This document shows, piece after piece, positions 54,309-62,962 of a DNA stretch of 64,000 nt. The notes under the pieces are model-generated. The model searched no databases. It was not told the origin of the DNA and was given only the letters and a program-made list of their open reading frames with translations. The translations under genes and the position numbers were made by a program. The stretch comes from Sphingorhabdus sp. (GTDB lineage: Bacteria; Pseudomonadota; Alphaproteobacteria; Sphingomonadales; Sphingomonadaceae), in contig NZ_JARXAI010000060.1 of assembly GCF_029865925.1 (NCBI RefSeq), positions 22,401 to 86,400 of the forward strand, given 5' to 3'. Position 1 is the first letter of the stretch; every line of letters begins with the position of its first letter.

Positions 54309-55598
54309 GTGGCAAAACAACCAATGCTCCCGCATAGGCCCGATATGCCATCACAGAATCCAGCTAAGAAAACCATCGGTCCACGCGAACTCACGGTCAT
54401 GATGTCATCTCTCATGGCGCTCAACGCACTTGCGATTGATGCCATGTTACCCGCATTCCCCGCAATGGTCCGCGGGCTTGGCATCGCCGAACCTAACCAG
54501 ATTCAATATATAATTTCGACCTTTTTGGCGGGCACTGGGATAGGTGCGCTGATCTACGGTCCACTGTCGGATCGTTATGGCCGAAAGCCAATTTTGCTAA
54601 TCGCGACCCTTGGCGCTGCGATTTTTTCATTGGCCTGCTCGATAGCGCCAACGTTTGAAATCATGCTTATGATGCGGTTTGCACATGGGCTGTTGGCTGC
54701 GGCGATGGGCGTTCTCGTCATCTCGGTCATCCGCGATCAGTTTGAAGGCGATGCCATGGCGCGGCGGATGTCGACAATCTTTCTCATATTCATGATCGTG
54801 CCCATCGTCGCGCCAACGATTGGTCAAATGGTGTTGCTTTTCGCTGGCTGGCGGGTGATTTTTGACCTGATGGCCTTCATGGCCGTCGCCGCGTCGATCT
54901 GGGTCTATGTGCGGTTGCCCGAAACCTTGGCGCCAGAAAATGTCATTCCTATTCAACCACACGCGCTCGCCAAAGCATGGAGGGTCGTCGTCCTGAACCG
55001 TAATTCGGCTGGCTATATGATTGGGGCTGGCGTCACGCAGGGCGCCCTGTTTGGCTATCTCAACAGCTCGCAGCAGATGTTTGATCGAGTATTCCATGCC
55101 GCGGATTTCTTCACCATTGGCTTTGCCATAATCGCCATCGGCATTGCTGCATCGAACTTCACCAATTCGCGCATCGTCGAACGTTTTGGCGCGCGCCGTG
55201 TGTCGCAAACTGCGCTGCTAACCTTTATCGCGCTGGGTGGCTTGCAATTGCTAGCGGCCACTTTTGTGCCAACCTCGCTTCCGATCTTCTTGGTACTGCT
55301 CACGGGTAATATGGCGATGATCGGATTTATCGGTTCGAACTTCTCGTCGATTGCAATGACGCCCTTTGGCCATGTCGCAGGCGCGGCATCATCGTTCCAA
55401 ACCTTTGTACGTACGGCTCTTGCCGCATCTCTTGGTGCATTTATCGGGCAACAGTTTAACGGCACTGTCTTTCCCGTTGCGCTTGGTTTTTTCAGCTGCG
55501 GGCTCGTAACGCTTGGCCTTGTCCTATGGTGCGAAAAGGGCAAGTTGTTCACGCGGCCCGGGACCACGCAGTCTATTCCCATCAACTTGCATGATTAG
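54309..55598 (+). CDS. MFS multidrug exporter (Bcr/CflA family)
   Basis: A 429-residue inner-membrane proton antiporter of the major facilitator superfamily with 12 helices. The Bcr/CflA signature ALAIDAMLPAFPAMVRGLGI, the LIYGPLSDRYGRKPILL loop (motif A) and the second half with GHVAGAASSFQTFVRTALAASLGAFIGQ are seen. The frame opens with a GTG at 54309. The ATG at 54345 (MPSQNPAKK) is an alternative, because membrane helices start only after about residue 30. It probably exports drugs such as bicyclomycin or chloramphenicol analogues, but the substrate is unproven. Confidence 0.85.
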   Translation: MAKQPMLPHRPDMPSQNPAKKTIGPRELTVMMSSLMALNALAIDAMLPAFPAMVRGLGIAEPNQIQYIISTFLAGTGIGALIYGPLSDRYGRKPILLIATLGAAIFSLACSIAPTFEIMLMMRFAHGLLAAAMGVLVISVIRDQFEGDAMARRMSTIFLIFMIVPIVAPTIGQMVLLFAGWRVIFDLMAFMAVAASIWVYVRLPETLAPENVIPIQPHALAKAWRVVVLNRNSAGYMIGAGVTQGALFGYLNSSQQMFDRVFHAADFFTIGFAIIAIGIAASNFTNSRIVERFGARRVSQTALLTFIALGGLQLLAATFVPTSLPIFLVLLTGNMAMIGFIGSNFSSIAMTPFGHVAGAASSFQTFVRTALAASLGAFIGQQFNGTVFPVALGFFSCGLVTLGLVLWCEKGKLFTRPGTTQSIPINLHD

Positions 55599-55607
55599 GG
55601 CAAAGAA

Positions 55608-55629
55608 AAGGGGCACCAAAGCGCCCCTT
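55608..55629. terminator. Bidirectional terminator between convergent genes
   Basis: AAGGGGC (55608-55614) and GCCCCTT (55623-55629) form a seven-pair stem with an eight-base loop, and it lies between the convergent MFS and amino acid permease genes. TTATTCC follows on the plus strand and CTTTTCTTTG on the minus strand, so it can serve both genes. Confidence 0.75.
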
Positions 55630-55681
55630 ATTCCTAATATATATTCCCAGTTCAGACCACAGGTCTACCCTCGATCGGTCG

Positions 55682-57223
55682 TTATGGGGTGTCTGCATTA
55701 AGGTCGTGCACTTCGTCCCGGCCCTGTCCAACATGGCTCTTTTTATAACCATAAAGATAGTAAATCACGATACCGATTCCGCCCCATATCGGCAAGACCA
55801 TCATAGCCTCGAACGGCAGATTTAGGAACAGGAAGATACAGCCGGCGATTGTCAACGGACCAACCAGCCAAAGCGCGGGTGTCTTGAACGACCGGACGCG
55901 GTTTGGTTCCGACTTGCGTAGCATCATGACCGCAATTGCCACCATCATGAACGCGTAGAGCGTCCCGGCATTGGCGATATCTGCCAACTGGCCTACCGGC
56001 AGAAACGCAGCGGCGAAGGCGACGACAGCACCGGTAATCGCAGTAACGACATAAGGCGTTTTCCACTTTGGATGGATCTTCGACAGACCTTCCGGCAGCA
56101 GACCGTCACGCGACATCACAAAGAAGATGCGGGTCTGCCCAAAAAGCAAGATGAGGATAACGGAAGGCAATGCAACAAACGCTGCGATACCAAGCATGTT
56201 GCCAATTGTACCGAAACCTATCTGACGCAGCACATGCGCCAGCGCTTCGTTCGAACAGACAAGCATGTCGCTATATTGCGGAAGCGCACACTGGACCGCC
56301 AATGCCTCAGAACCCGCAGGGAATGGTATGCCGTTTGGTCCCATGATCGGCTGACCGCCGATCGTGCCAACAGCGCCGGCAGCAACGAGAATGTAGAAGA
56401 CCGTACAGAATCCAAGCGAGCCAATTAGCCCGATTGGCACGTTGCGTTGCGGGTTTTTCGTTTCTTCAGCAGCCGTCGAAACGGCATCGAAGCCCACATA
56501 GGCAAAGAAAATCGTTGCGGCTGCACCGACAGCACCAACGCCTGAACCAAAGCCACCGAAAACGCCAGCCGGCAGGAAAGGATTGAAGTTGGCCATTTCG
56601 GCTTTTGGCAAAGTCAGAATGATAAACGCGGTCAACGCCGTTACCTTGATTGCCACAAGAATCGCGTTGAATTTGGCAGATTCATTGGTCCCAATCATCA
56701 AGAGCCAGGTCATCAGCAAAGCGATGATAACCGCTGGCAGATTGATAATACCGCCATCGGCGCCACCAAGTACCAATGGCCCTGCCGCCAAAGCTGCCGG
56801 TAACTGAATCCCGAAAAATTCGTTCAATATCGTGCCACTGAAATAGCCGGACCATCCGACCGAAACCGCGCTAGCCGCGACCGCGTATTCGAGCACAAGC
56901 GCCCAACCAACCGTCCAGGCCAGCAATTCGCCCATAACGGCGTAGGTGTAGGTATAAGCCGACCCTGCCACCGGCAACATTGAAGCAATTTCAGCGTAGC
57001 AAAGTGCCGCCACGATGCAGATTGCGCCTGCGATGGCGAACGCCAGCATCAGACCTGGCCCTGCCTTTTGCGCGCCTGCAGCGGTTAATACGAAAATGCC
57101 CGTGCCAATGACACAGCCGATTCCGAATAGCGTTAATTGAAACGCGCCAAGCGTTCGGTGGAGAGCTTTCTTCTCCGCCGTCGCCAAAATGGCGTCGATT
57201 GATTTCGTACGACCAAAGATCAT
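55682..57223 (-). CDS. APC family amino acid permease
   Basis: A 513-residue cytoplasmic-membrane amino acid transporter of the APC superfamily (YfnA/CAT-like). It has about 12 to 14 membrane helices. Family motifs are FGIGCVIGTGIFVLTAAGAQKAGPG in helix 1 and EIASMLPVAGSAYTYTYAVMGELLAW. The start MIFGRTKSIDA at 57223 follows a GAGGGG ribosome site. A GTG 15 bases upstream would place that site inside the gene. Cationic amino acids are the usual substrates of this subgroup, which is inference here. Confidence 0.9.
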   Translation of the reverse strand: MIFGRTKSIDAILATAEKKALHRTLGAFQLTLFGIGCVIGTGIFVLTAAGAQKAGPGLMLAFAIAGAICIVAALCYAEIASMLPVAGSAYTYTYAVMGELLAWTVGWALVLEYAVAASAVSVGWSGYFSGTILNEFFGIQLPAALAAGPLVLGGADGGIINLPAVIIALLMTWLLMIGTNESAKFNAILVAIKVTALTAFIILTLPKAEMANFNPFLPAGVFGGFGSGVGAVGAAATIFFAYVGFDAVSTAAEETKNPQRNVPIGLIGSLGFCTVFYILVAAGAVGTIGGQPIMGPNGIPFPAGSEALAVQCALPQYSDMLVCSNEALAHVLRQIGFGTIGNMLGIAAFVALPSVILILLFGQTRIFFVMSRDGLLPEGLSKIHPKWKTPYVVTAITGAVVAFAAAFLPVGQLADIANAGTLYAFMMVAIAVMMLRKSEPNRVRSFKTPALWLVGPLTIAGCIFLFLNLPFEAMMVLPIWGGIGIVIYYLYGYKKSHVGQGRDEVHDLNADTP

Positions 57224-57292
57224 TATTTCACCCCTCACGGATAATTGACTGAGCGCGAACCTAGCCGCTCCCTCGCGTCACGCAACTTAATT

Positions 57293-57670
57293 TCACCGAA
57301 CAAGCATCGGTCCGAGCGGTTTTCCACCAAAAATATGGACATGAAGGTGCGGGACTTCTTGATGGGAATCGATTCCGATGTTGGCGAGCAGGCGATATCC
57401 GGTCTCAACCAACCCCATTTCGCGCGCAACATAGCCCACGGCACGCACAAATCCGGCTATTTCGGCGTCGGTGGCTGTGGTGCTGAAATCATCCCAGCTG
57501 ACATAAGCGCCCTTGGGAATGGCAAGGACATGCTCAGGCGCTTGCGGGTTTATGTCGTGAAAGGCGAGTGCCCATTCATCCTCGAACACTTGGCGGCATG
57601 GTATTTCTTTGCGCAGGATTTTGGCGAAGATATTTTGGTCATCATATTCCAAAGTCGGGTCAATCGGCAT
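57293..57670 (-). CDS. HIT family protein (HinT-like)
   Basis: A 125-residue nucleotide-binding protein of the histidine triad family, like HinT, which hydrolyses nucleoside phosphoramidates. The triad is in PHLHVHIFGGKPLGPML. The N-terminal NIFAKILRKEIPCRQVFEDEWALAFHDINPQAPEHVLAIPK is typical. It follows hisE after three bases; hisE-HIT pairs are common in alphaproteobacteria. Confidence 0.92.
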   Translation of the reverse strand: MPIDPTLEYDDQNIFAKILRKEIPCRQVFEDEWALAFHDINPQAPEHVLAIPKGAYVSWDDFSTTATDAEIAGFVRAVGYVAREMGLVETGYRLLANIGIDSHQEVPHLHVHIFGGKPLGPMLVR

Positions 57671-57673
57671 GTC

Positions 57674-58000
57674 TCACTCCCCAATATTGCTGCGCGCCGC
57701 CTTTTCGACGAGGCCGGATACGCCCTCTCGGCGATCTAGTTCGGCCAGCACGTCATCCCATGACACACCGCATTCGCGCAGCAATATCAGCAGGTGAAAT
57801 ATAAGGTCAGCGGACTCTGCCGTTACCTGCTGCGCATCCCCAGACATTGCAGCGATAATAGTTTCCGTGGCTTCTTCACCAACCTTCTGAGCAATTTTGC
57901 CCCGACCTTTAGTGAACAAGGATGCGACATAACTGCTGTCCGGCGCGGCGCCAGAACGCTGCGCGATGGTGTGTTCGAGCCGTTTGAGTGTGTCGGGCAT
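57674..58000 (-). CDS. hisE: Phosphoribosyl-ATP diphosphatase
   Basis: HisE removes pyrophosphate from phosphoribosyl-ATP, the second step of histidine synthesis. The 108 residues (ATG at 58000, [12 protein letters not shown]) have the all-helical MazG-like core: [28 protein letters not shown] with the conserved EExxE, and [13 protein letters not shown]. The ATG shares a base with the stop of the upstream MarR gene (TGATG). The frame stays open to 58072 but would overlap it. Confidence 0.93.
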   Translation of the reverse strand: MPDTLKRLEHTIAQRSGAAPDSSYVASLFTKGRGKIAQKVGEEATETIIAAMSGDAQQVTAESADLIFHLLILLRECGVSWDDVLAELDRREGVSGLVEKAARSNIGE

Positions 58001-58509
58001 CAAATATCCTTTTGCAGGGCTATGACCATGGCCTTGTCCTCGGCAGGGATCAACCCTTCGAGGACACGCCAAAAGCCGGTAACGGACTCTTGCCCTGCCG
58101 CAGCATAAGCCGACGCAAGGCTGCTCCGCAGGGCTTCAAACAACTGCGCCTCAAATTTGACGCCCTCGGGCGTCAGGCGCAGCAGTTTTTGCCGGCGATC
58201 AACATTACCCGTGCGCGTTTCCACCAAGCCCTTGTCGGCCAAATCATTCAGCACGCGGCCAAGCGATTGTTTGGTGATGGCCAGAATCTTAAGCAATGCG
58301 CTGATTGGCAGATCAGGCTGACGCGCGATAAAGTAGAGCGCGCGATGATGCGCGCGGCCAAGGCCATGTTCAGCCAAGCCATCATCAATCGCACGCGTAA
58401 GCCGCGTGTAGCCAAAAAACAAAAGCTCGACCCCACGCCGCACTTCATGTTCACGCAGGAACAGAGGCGACGCAGTGGGCGGGACAGAAACAGAAGATGG
58501 GACAGCCAT
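58000..58509 (-). CDS. MarR family transcriptional regulator
   Basis: A 169-residue winged-helix regulator. The core is [71 protein letters not shown], with the wing at [12 protein letters not shown]. It starts 60 bases from the divergent ilvE, so it may control ilvE, itself and hisE-HIT, with which it is coupled by a shared base. Its ligand is unknown. Confidence 0.88.
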   Translation of the reverse strand: MAVPSSVSVPPTASPLFLREHEVRRGVELLFFGYTRLTRAIDDGLAEHGLGRAHHRALYFIARQPDLPISALLKILAITKQSLGRVLNDLADKGLVETRTGNVDRRQKLLRLTPEGVKFEAQLFEALRSSLASAYAAAGQESVTGFWRVLEGLIPAEDKAMVIALQKDI

Positions 58510-58569
58510 ATTGACGTATCTTGGCCTAGCCCATAGAACAGTGCAAGACCCTAATAGACGAGAACATTC

Positions 58570-59658
58570 ATGACCGCTGGCGCCTTTCCTTTTGAAACCA
58601 ACCCGAACCCGGTTGATCCAGCCGAGCGCGCCGCGCGGTTAACCGACCCTGGTTTTGGCCGGGTGTTCACAGATCATATGGTCACAATCCGCTATTCAGA
58701 CTCCAAGAGCTGGCATGATGCGAAAGTCGGGCCACGCGGACCACTGACGCTCGATCCTGCGACTGCGGTGTTGCATTACGCTCAAGAGATTTTTGAAGGA
58801 CTGAAAGCCTATCGCCTCGCGGACGGCGGAATGGCGCTGTTCCGCCCCGAACAAAATGCCCGTCGTTTCCAACGTTCGGCCAAGCGGCTAGCGATGCCAG
58901 AATTGCCTGAAGATATGTTCCTGCAGGCCTGCAAACAATTGATTGCGGTCGACAAGGACTGGTTCCCACCGGTGGATGGAGGCTCAATCTATCTGCGGCC
59001 CTTCATGATCGCGAGTGAGGTGTTTCTGGGGGTGAAGCCGTCTGCCGAATATCTGTTCATGGTGATCGCATCAGCCGCTGGCAATTATTTCAAAAGCGGC
59101 GCGCCTGCGATATCCATCTGGGTCTCCGAGCAGTATACTCGGGCGGCACCGGGCGGCACTGGCGCAGCGAAATGCGGCGGCAATTATGCTGCAAGCCTCG
59201 TGGCGCAATCGGAAGCCATTAAGCAAGGCTGCGACCAAGTTGTGTTTCTTGATGCAGCCGAACACCGCTGGGTCGAAGAACTGGGCGGCATGAACCTGTT
59301 TTTCTTGTTCGATGATGGGTCCATCATCACCCCGCCAGCCGACGGTACGATACTGGAGGGCATCACGCGCGATTCTGTGCTGACCCTAGCGCGGGAACAG
59401 GGGTTGACTGTGCGTGAGGAACGCTACGCGATTGACCAATGGCGTGCGGATGCGGAATCGGGCCGATTGGTTGAGACCTTCGCCTGCGGCACCGCTGCTG
59501 TCGTCACGCCTGTTGGAAAGGTGCAGTCAGCACAGGGCAGCTTTACCATCGGCGCAGGCGGTGCGGGGCAGATGACCCAGCAAATTCGGGCAAAACTTGT
59601 AGATATTCAGCGCGGAATTGCGGCAGACACCCATGGCTGGGTGCAGCGCGTCGATTAA
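58570..59658 (+). CDS. ilvE: Branched-chain amino acid aminotransferase
   Basis: IlvE is the PLP enzyme for the last step of leucine, isoleucine and valine synthesis. The 362-residue product belongs to the longer fold-type IV group: LHYAQEIFEGLKAYRLADGG, AAKCGGNYAASLVAQSEA with the PLP-lysine region, and LGGMNLFFLF. It is divergent from the MarR gene and followed after 62 bases by tRNA-Gln. Confidence 0.94.
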   Translation: MTAGAFPFETNPNPVDPAERAARLTDPGFGRVFTDHMVTIRYSDSKSWHDAKVGPRGPLTLDPATAVLHYAQEIFEGLKAYRLADGGMALFRPEQNARRFQRSAKRLAMPELPEDMFLQACKQLIAVDKDWFPPVDGGSIYLRPFMIASEVFLGVKPSAEYLFMVIASAAGNYFKSGAPAISIWVSEQYTRAAPGGTGAAKCGGNYAASLVAQSEAIKQGCDQVVFLDAAEHRWVEELGGMNLFFLFDDGSIITPPADGTILEGITRDSVLTLAREQGLTVREERYAIDQWRADAESGRLVETFACGTAAVVTPVGKVQSAQGSFTIGAGGAGQMTQQIRAKLVDIQRGIAADTHGWVQRVD

Positions 59659-59720
59659 GCTGTTGCGCAATAGGATTACCACGATATAAGCCGCGCGCAA
59701 CGGCCAGATTACTGGCTTGC

Positions 59721-59795
59721 TGGGGCGTCGCCAAGCGGTAAGGCAGCGGCTTTTGATGCCGCCATTCGCAGGTTCGATCCCTGCCGCCCCAGCCA
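59721..59795 (+). tRNA. tRNA-Gln (anticodon UUG)
   Basis: A complete 75-base tRNA. The acceptor stem TGGGGCG (59721-59727) pairs with CGCCCCA, followed by discriminator G and an encoded CCA ending at 59795. The D arm (GCC/GGC), the anticodon stem GCGGC/GCCGC with loop TTTTGAT (anticodon TTG), and the T arm GCAGG-TTCGATC-CCTGC are all intact. It lies between ilvE and a response regulator gene. Confidence 0.95.
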
Positions 59796-59939
59796 TTCTT
59801 TACAAAAATTCTAACGAATTTCGTAAGACACTGTAAATCAGAGCAAAAGTTTCAACTTTTCCGAGTTTCCGGATGATTCATGACTTATTAACCCTTTTTA
59901 GTTCAAAGAGTTGGCACTTGCTGAAGGGTGGATTAAGTC

Positions 59940-60628
59940 ATGAGAGTAGTTATTGCCGACGACCAGCCGGATGTCGTGGTGCACCTGACAGAGATCATTG
60001 AAGAACGGGGGCATGACGCAGTCGGTTTCAATGACGGCGAAGCTTTTTCCGATTCAATATCACGCGAAATATTTGATCTTGTTATTCTGGATTGGAATAT
60101 TGAGAGCAAAAATGGCACACCCCTTTTCAATTGGATGTGCAAGGCGCTACCGAAACGACCTCCTGTCATTATCATGACCAACCGAGGGCAAAGCGGGATA
60201 TTACAGAGGCGTTAACAGCAGGCGCGGATGAATATATTACGAAGCCTGAAGTCCGCTCCGTTATTACCGCGCGGGTTAATGCCTTGTTGCACAAAAGTGC
60301 TCCAACTGGCGCCTTTGATACCGAGATAAGCTGCGGACTCTACCTCATGAATAGGCTCGATCAGAGCGTGACCGTGCATGGAAAGACCATTCTCCTGACC
60401 GCTAAAGAATTTGAGCTTGCCGAGATGTTCTTCAAAAACGTCAATCGCACATTATCCCGCAATAACATCATCAAAACCATCTGGAGAACCCCGGAAAGCA
60501 TGGCATCACGCACGCTGGATATGCACGTGTCGCGCGTCCGTTCGAAGCTGGACTTGCAGCTTCAGAACGGTTTTCGGATTGTTACGGTTTTCGGCTATGA
60601 ATACCGGCTTGAGTCTTTTAAAACATAA
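59940..60628 (+). pseudogene. Frameshifted OmpR/PhoB-type response regulator
   Basis: Two frames together make a 229-residue response regulator. The first (59940-60215) holds the receiver start with acidic pair IADDQPD, phosphorylation site LVILDWN (Asp51) and MTNR (Thr80). After NRGQS it runs to a stop. The correct continuation (KRDITEALTAGADEYITKP, with the conserved Lys) is in another frame, reading through to a winged-helix DNA-binding domain (LLTAKEFELAEMFF, TLDMHVSRVRSKL, YEYRLES) ending at 60628. One extra G in the GGG near 60185-60187 would restore it. No sensor kinase is adjacent. Confidence 0.85.
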
Positions 60629-60659
60629 GGCGCGGCAGGTGCTAAAAGGTTGGCCTAGC

Positions 60660-62030
60660 CTAGGTTGCCTTTTTGGCGCGCTCAGTCATTTCCTGGTTCA
60701 GCATTTCAGCCAGCAAGAATGCCAGTTCAAGTGACTGTGCTGCGTTCAAGCGCGGATCACAGTGCGTGTGGTACCGGTCAGCCAGACCTTCGTCGGTCAC
60801 ATCGACCGCGCCGCCCGTACACTCGGTAACATTCTGACCCGTCATTTCGATATGGATGCCGCCACCGAAACTACCTTCGGCACGGTGCACCGCGAAGAAC
60901 CCGCGAACCTCCGCCAGGATGCGCTCAAACGGCCGCGTCTTATAACCGCTGGCCGATTTTACCACGTTGCCGTGCATCGGGTCGCAAGACCAAATGACGG
61001 GATGCCCTTCACGCTGCACAGCGCGCACCAATGTCGGCAACCCGCTCTCAACCTTGTCATAGCCATAACGTGAGATCAGTGTCACGCGACCTGCGGCACG
61101 CGCGGGGTTCACGGTGTCAAGCATGCGCAGCAAGGCATCGGGCTCAAGACTTGGCCCGCACTTAATACCAATCGGGTTGCCGATACCGCGCAGGAATTCG
61201 ACATGCGCCGACCCTTCAAACCGCGTACGATCCCCAATCCATAGGAAATGCGCGGATGTGTCATACCATCCACCGGTCAGGCTGTCCTGTCGCGTCATCG
61301 CCTGCTCATAAGGCAGCAACAAAGCTTCATGGCTGGTATAGAAACTGGTGCCCTTAATTTGCGGCACGGTCTCTGGCGTGATGCCACACGCCTCCATAAA
61401 GGCCAAAGCCTCGCTGATACGATCGGCCGTTTCTTTATACTTTTGCGCCCATGGAGACCGGCCCATATAATCATGCGTCCAGGCATTGACCTGCTGCAGA
61501 TTGGCATAGCCTCCATTGGAAAAGGCGCGCAGCAGATTAAGCGTCGACGCCGCCTGACTGTAAGCGCGGACCATGCGCGCTGGGTCGGGTTCCCGACCTT
61601 CGGCGACGAACTCAATATCATTGATAATGTCGCCAAAATAGCTCGGCAGCTCAACGCCATTGATCGTTTCAGTCGGCGTGGAGCGCGGCTTGGCGAATTG
61701 ACCTGCCATCCGGCCAAGCTTCACAACGGGAAGCTTACCAGCAAAGGTTAGCACGACTGCCATTTGCAAGATAACGCGGAAGGTGTCGCGAATATTGTCG
61801 GGGTGAAACTCGGCAAAGCTCTCGGCACAGTCGCCGCCCTGCAGCAGGAATGCCTTGCCATCCGCAACCTTGGCGAGGTCCGCGGTCAGGTTGCGTGCCT
61901 CACCTGCGAACACCAGCGGCGGGTAATTGCGCAGCGTATGTTCTGTTGCAGCCAATGCAGCAGCGTCTTTGTACACAGGCATATGAATGCCCGTTGCGTC
62001 TCTCCAGCTGTCCGGCGTCCACGTCGCCAT
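60660..62030 (-). CDS. 3-deoxy-7-phosphoheptulonate synthase, class II
   Basis: The first enzyme of the shikimate pathway, making DAHP from PEP and erythrose 4-phosphate. This is the class II (plant-type) enzyme of 456 residues: [79 protein letters not shown] and [18 protein letters not shown], with the metal-binding His and acids in place. It is convergent with the response regulator and divergent from petA. Confidence 0.96.
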   Translation of the reverse strand: MATWTPDSWRDATGIHMPVYKDAAALAATEHTLRNYPPLVFAGEARNLTADLAKVADGKAFLLQGGDCAESFAEFHPDNIRDTFRVILQMAVVLTFAGKLPVVKLGRMAGQFAKPRSTPTETINGVELPSYFGDIINDIEFVAEGREPDPARMVRAYSQAASTLNLLRAFSNGGYANLQQVNAWTHDYMGRSPWAQKYKETADRISEALAFMEACGITPETVPQIKGTSFYTSHEALLLPYEQAMTRQDSLTGGWYDTSAHFLWIGDRTRFEGSAHVEFLRGIGNPIGIKCGPSLEPDALLRMLDTVNPARAAGRVTLISRYGYDKVESGLPTLVRAVQREGHPVIWSCDPMHGNVVKSASGYKTRPFERILAEVRGFFAVHRAEGSFGGGIHIEMTGQNVTECTGGAVDVTDEGLADRYHTHCDPRLNAAQSLELAFLLAEMLNQEMTERAKKAT

Positions 62031-62315
62031 AGCGTATACTCCAACAATAATCGTTTAACATTTGCGCCCTTTAGGCCCATTATGTTGCTATAAGCAAGTT
62101 TTTGCGGCCAATTTGCGTTGGTTTTGTAAAATGCAACTAAGCTGGCGTCATTTGTCACATTGGCGGCTAAATTCCTTGTTGGCAAATTGCTTGAAAGCCG
62201 TCTATCAGACCGCTGAATTGCCTTAGCCATGCGTCGAAATGAGCACGGATGGCCAAAGCGATACGATTTTGAAGATATTGCGCGGGCCCGTTCCGCGACG
62301 CAAAAAGGACAGATA

Positions 62316-62948
62316 ATGTCGACAGTCAAAAAGACAAATGGCGCAGGAAAAAAGCCTGCGAAGGCAGCCAGCAAGGTTAAGCCCGCAGCCCCTGCGGTGA
62401 GCGCAGCTCAGGATACAACCGAGGGTGAAGGCGTGCGTCGCCGCGATTTCATCCATATTGCAACGGTAAGTTTTGCCGGCGTTGGCGCCGCAGCGGTCGC
62501 CATGCCTTTGGTCTCGCAAATGAGCGCAAGCGCTGACGTGTTAGCCTTGGCCTCTATCGAAGTCGATGTCGCCGCCATTCAGCCGGGTCAGTCGATCAAG
62601 ACCAGCTGGCGCAAACAGCCTGTTTTTATCCGTAACCTCACGCCCGCCGAAATCGACATGGCAAACAAGGTTGATGTAGGTTCATTGCGTGACCCACAAA
62701 CACTTGCCGAGCGGACCAAGCCTGGCAAAGAAAATTGGTTGATCACGCTTGGCGTCTGCACCCATTTGGGCTGTGTGCCTTTGGGCGCTGCCGCTGGCGA
62801 AGTTAAGGGCGAATTTGGCGGCTATTTCTGCCCATGCCATGGTACGCATTATGATACCGCCGCGCGCGTCCGGAAGGGGCCAGCCCCGACAAATCTCGTC
62901 GTTCCGGAATTCGCATTCATTTCTGACACAGTCGTTAAAATCGGTTGA
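62316..62948 (+). CDS. petA: Ubiquinol-cytochrome c reductase iron-sulfur (Rieske) subunit
   Basis: The Rieske protein of the cytochrome bc1 complex passes electrons from ubiquinol to cytochrome c1. The 210 residues (ATG at 62316 after AAAGGACAG) start with a Lys/Ala-rich tail of about 40 residues, a twin-arginine motif (RRRDFIHIATVSFAG) and membrane anchor. The soluble domain has the cluster ligands in CTHLGCVPLG and CPCHGTHYD. The tail is longer than usual. It is probably exported by the Tat system encoded earlier in this window. Confidence 0.95.
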   Translation: MSTVKKTNGAGKKPAKAASKVKPAAPAVSAAQDTTEGEGVRRRDFIHIATVSFAGVGAAAVAMPLVSQMSASADVLALASIEVDVAAIQPGQSIKTSWRKQPVFIRNLTPAEIDMANKVDVGSLRDPQTLAERTKPGKENWLITLGVCTHLGCVPLGAAAGEVKGEFGGYFCPCHGTHYDTAARVRKGPAPTNLVVPEFAFISDTVVKIG

Positions 62949-62962
62949 GGAGCTAGAACGTT

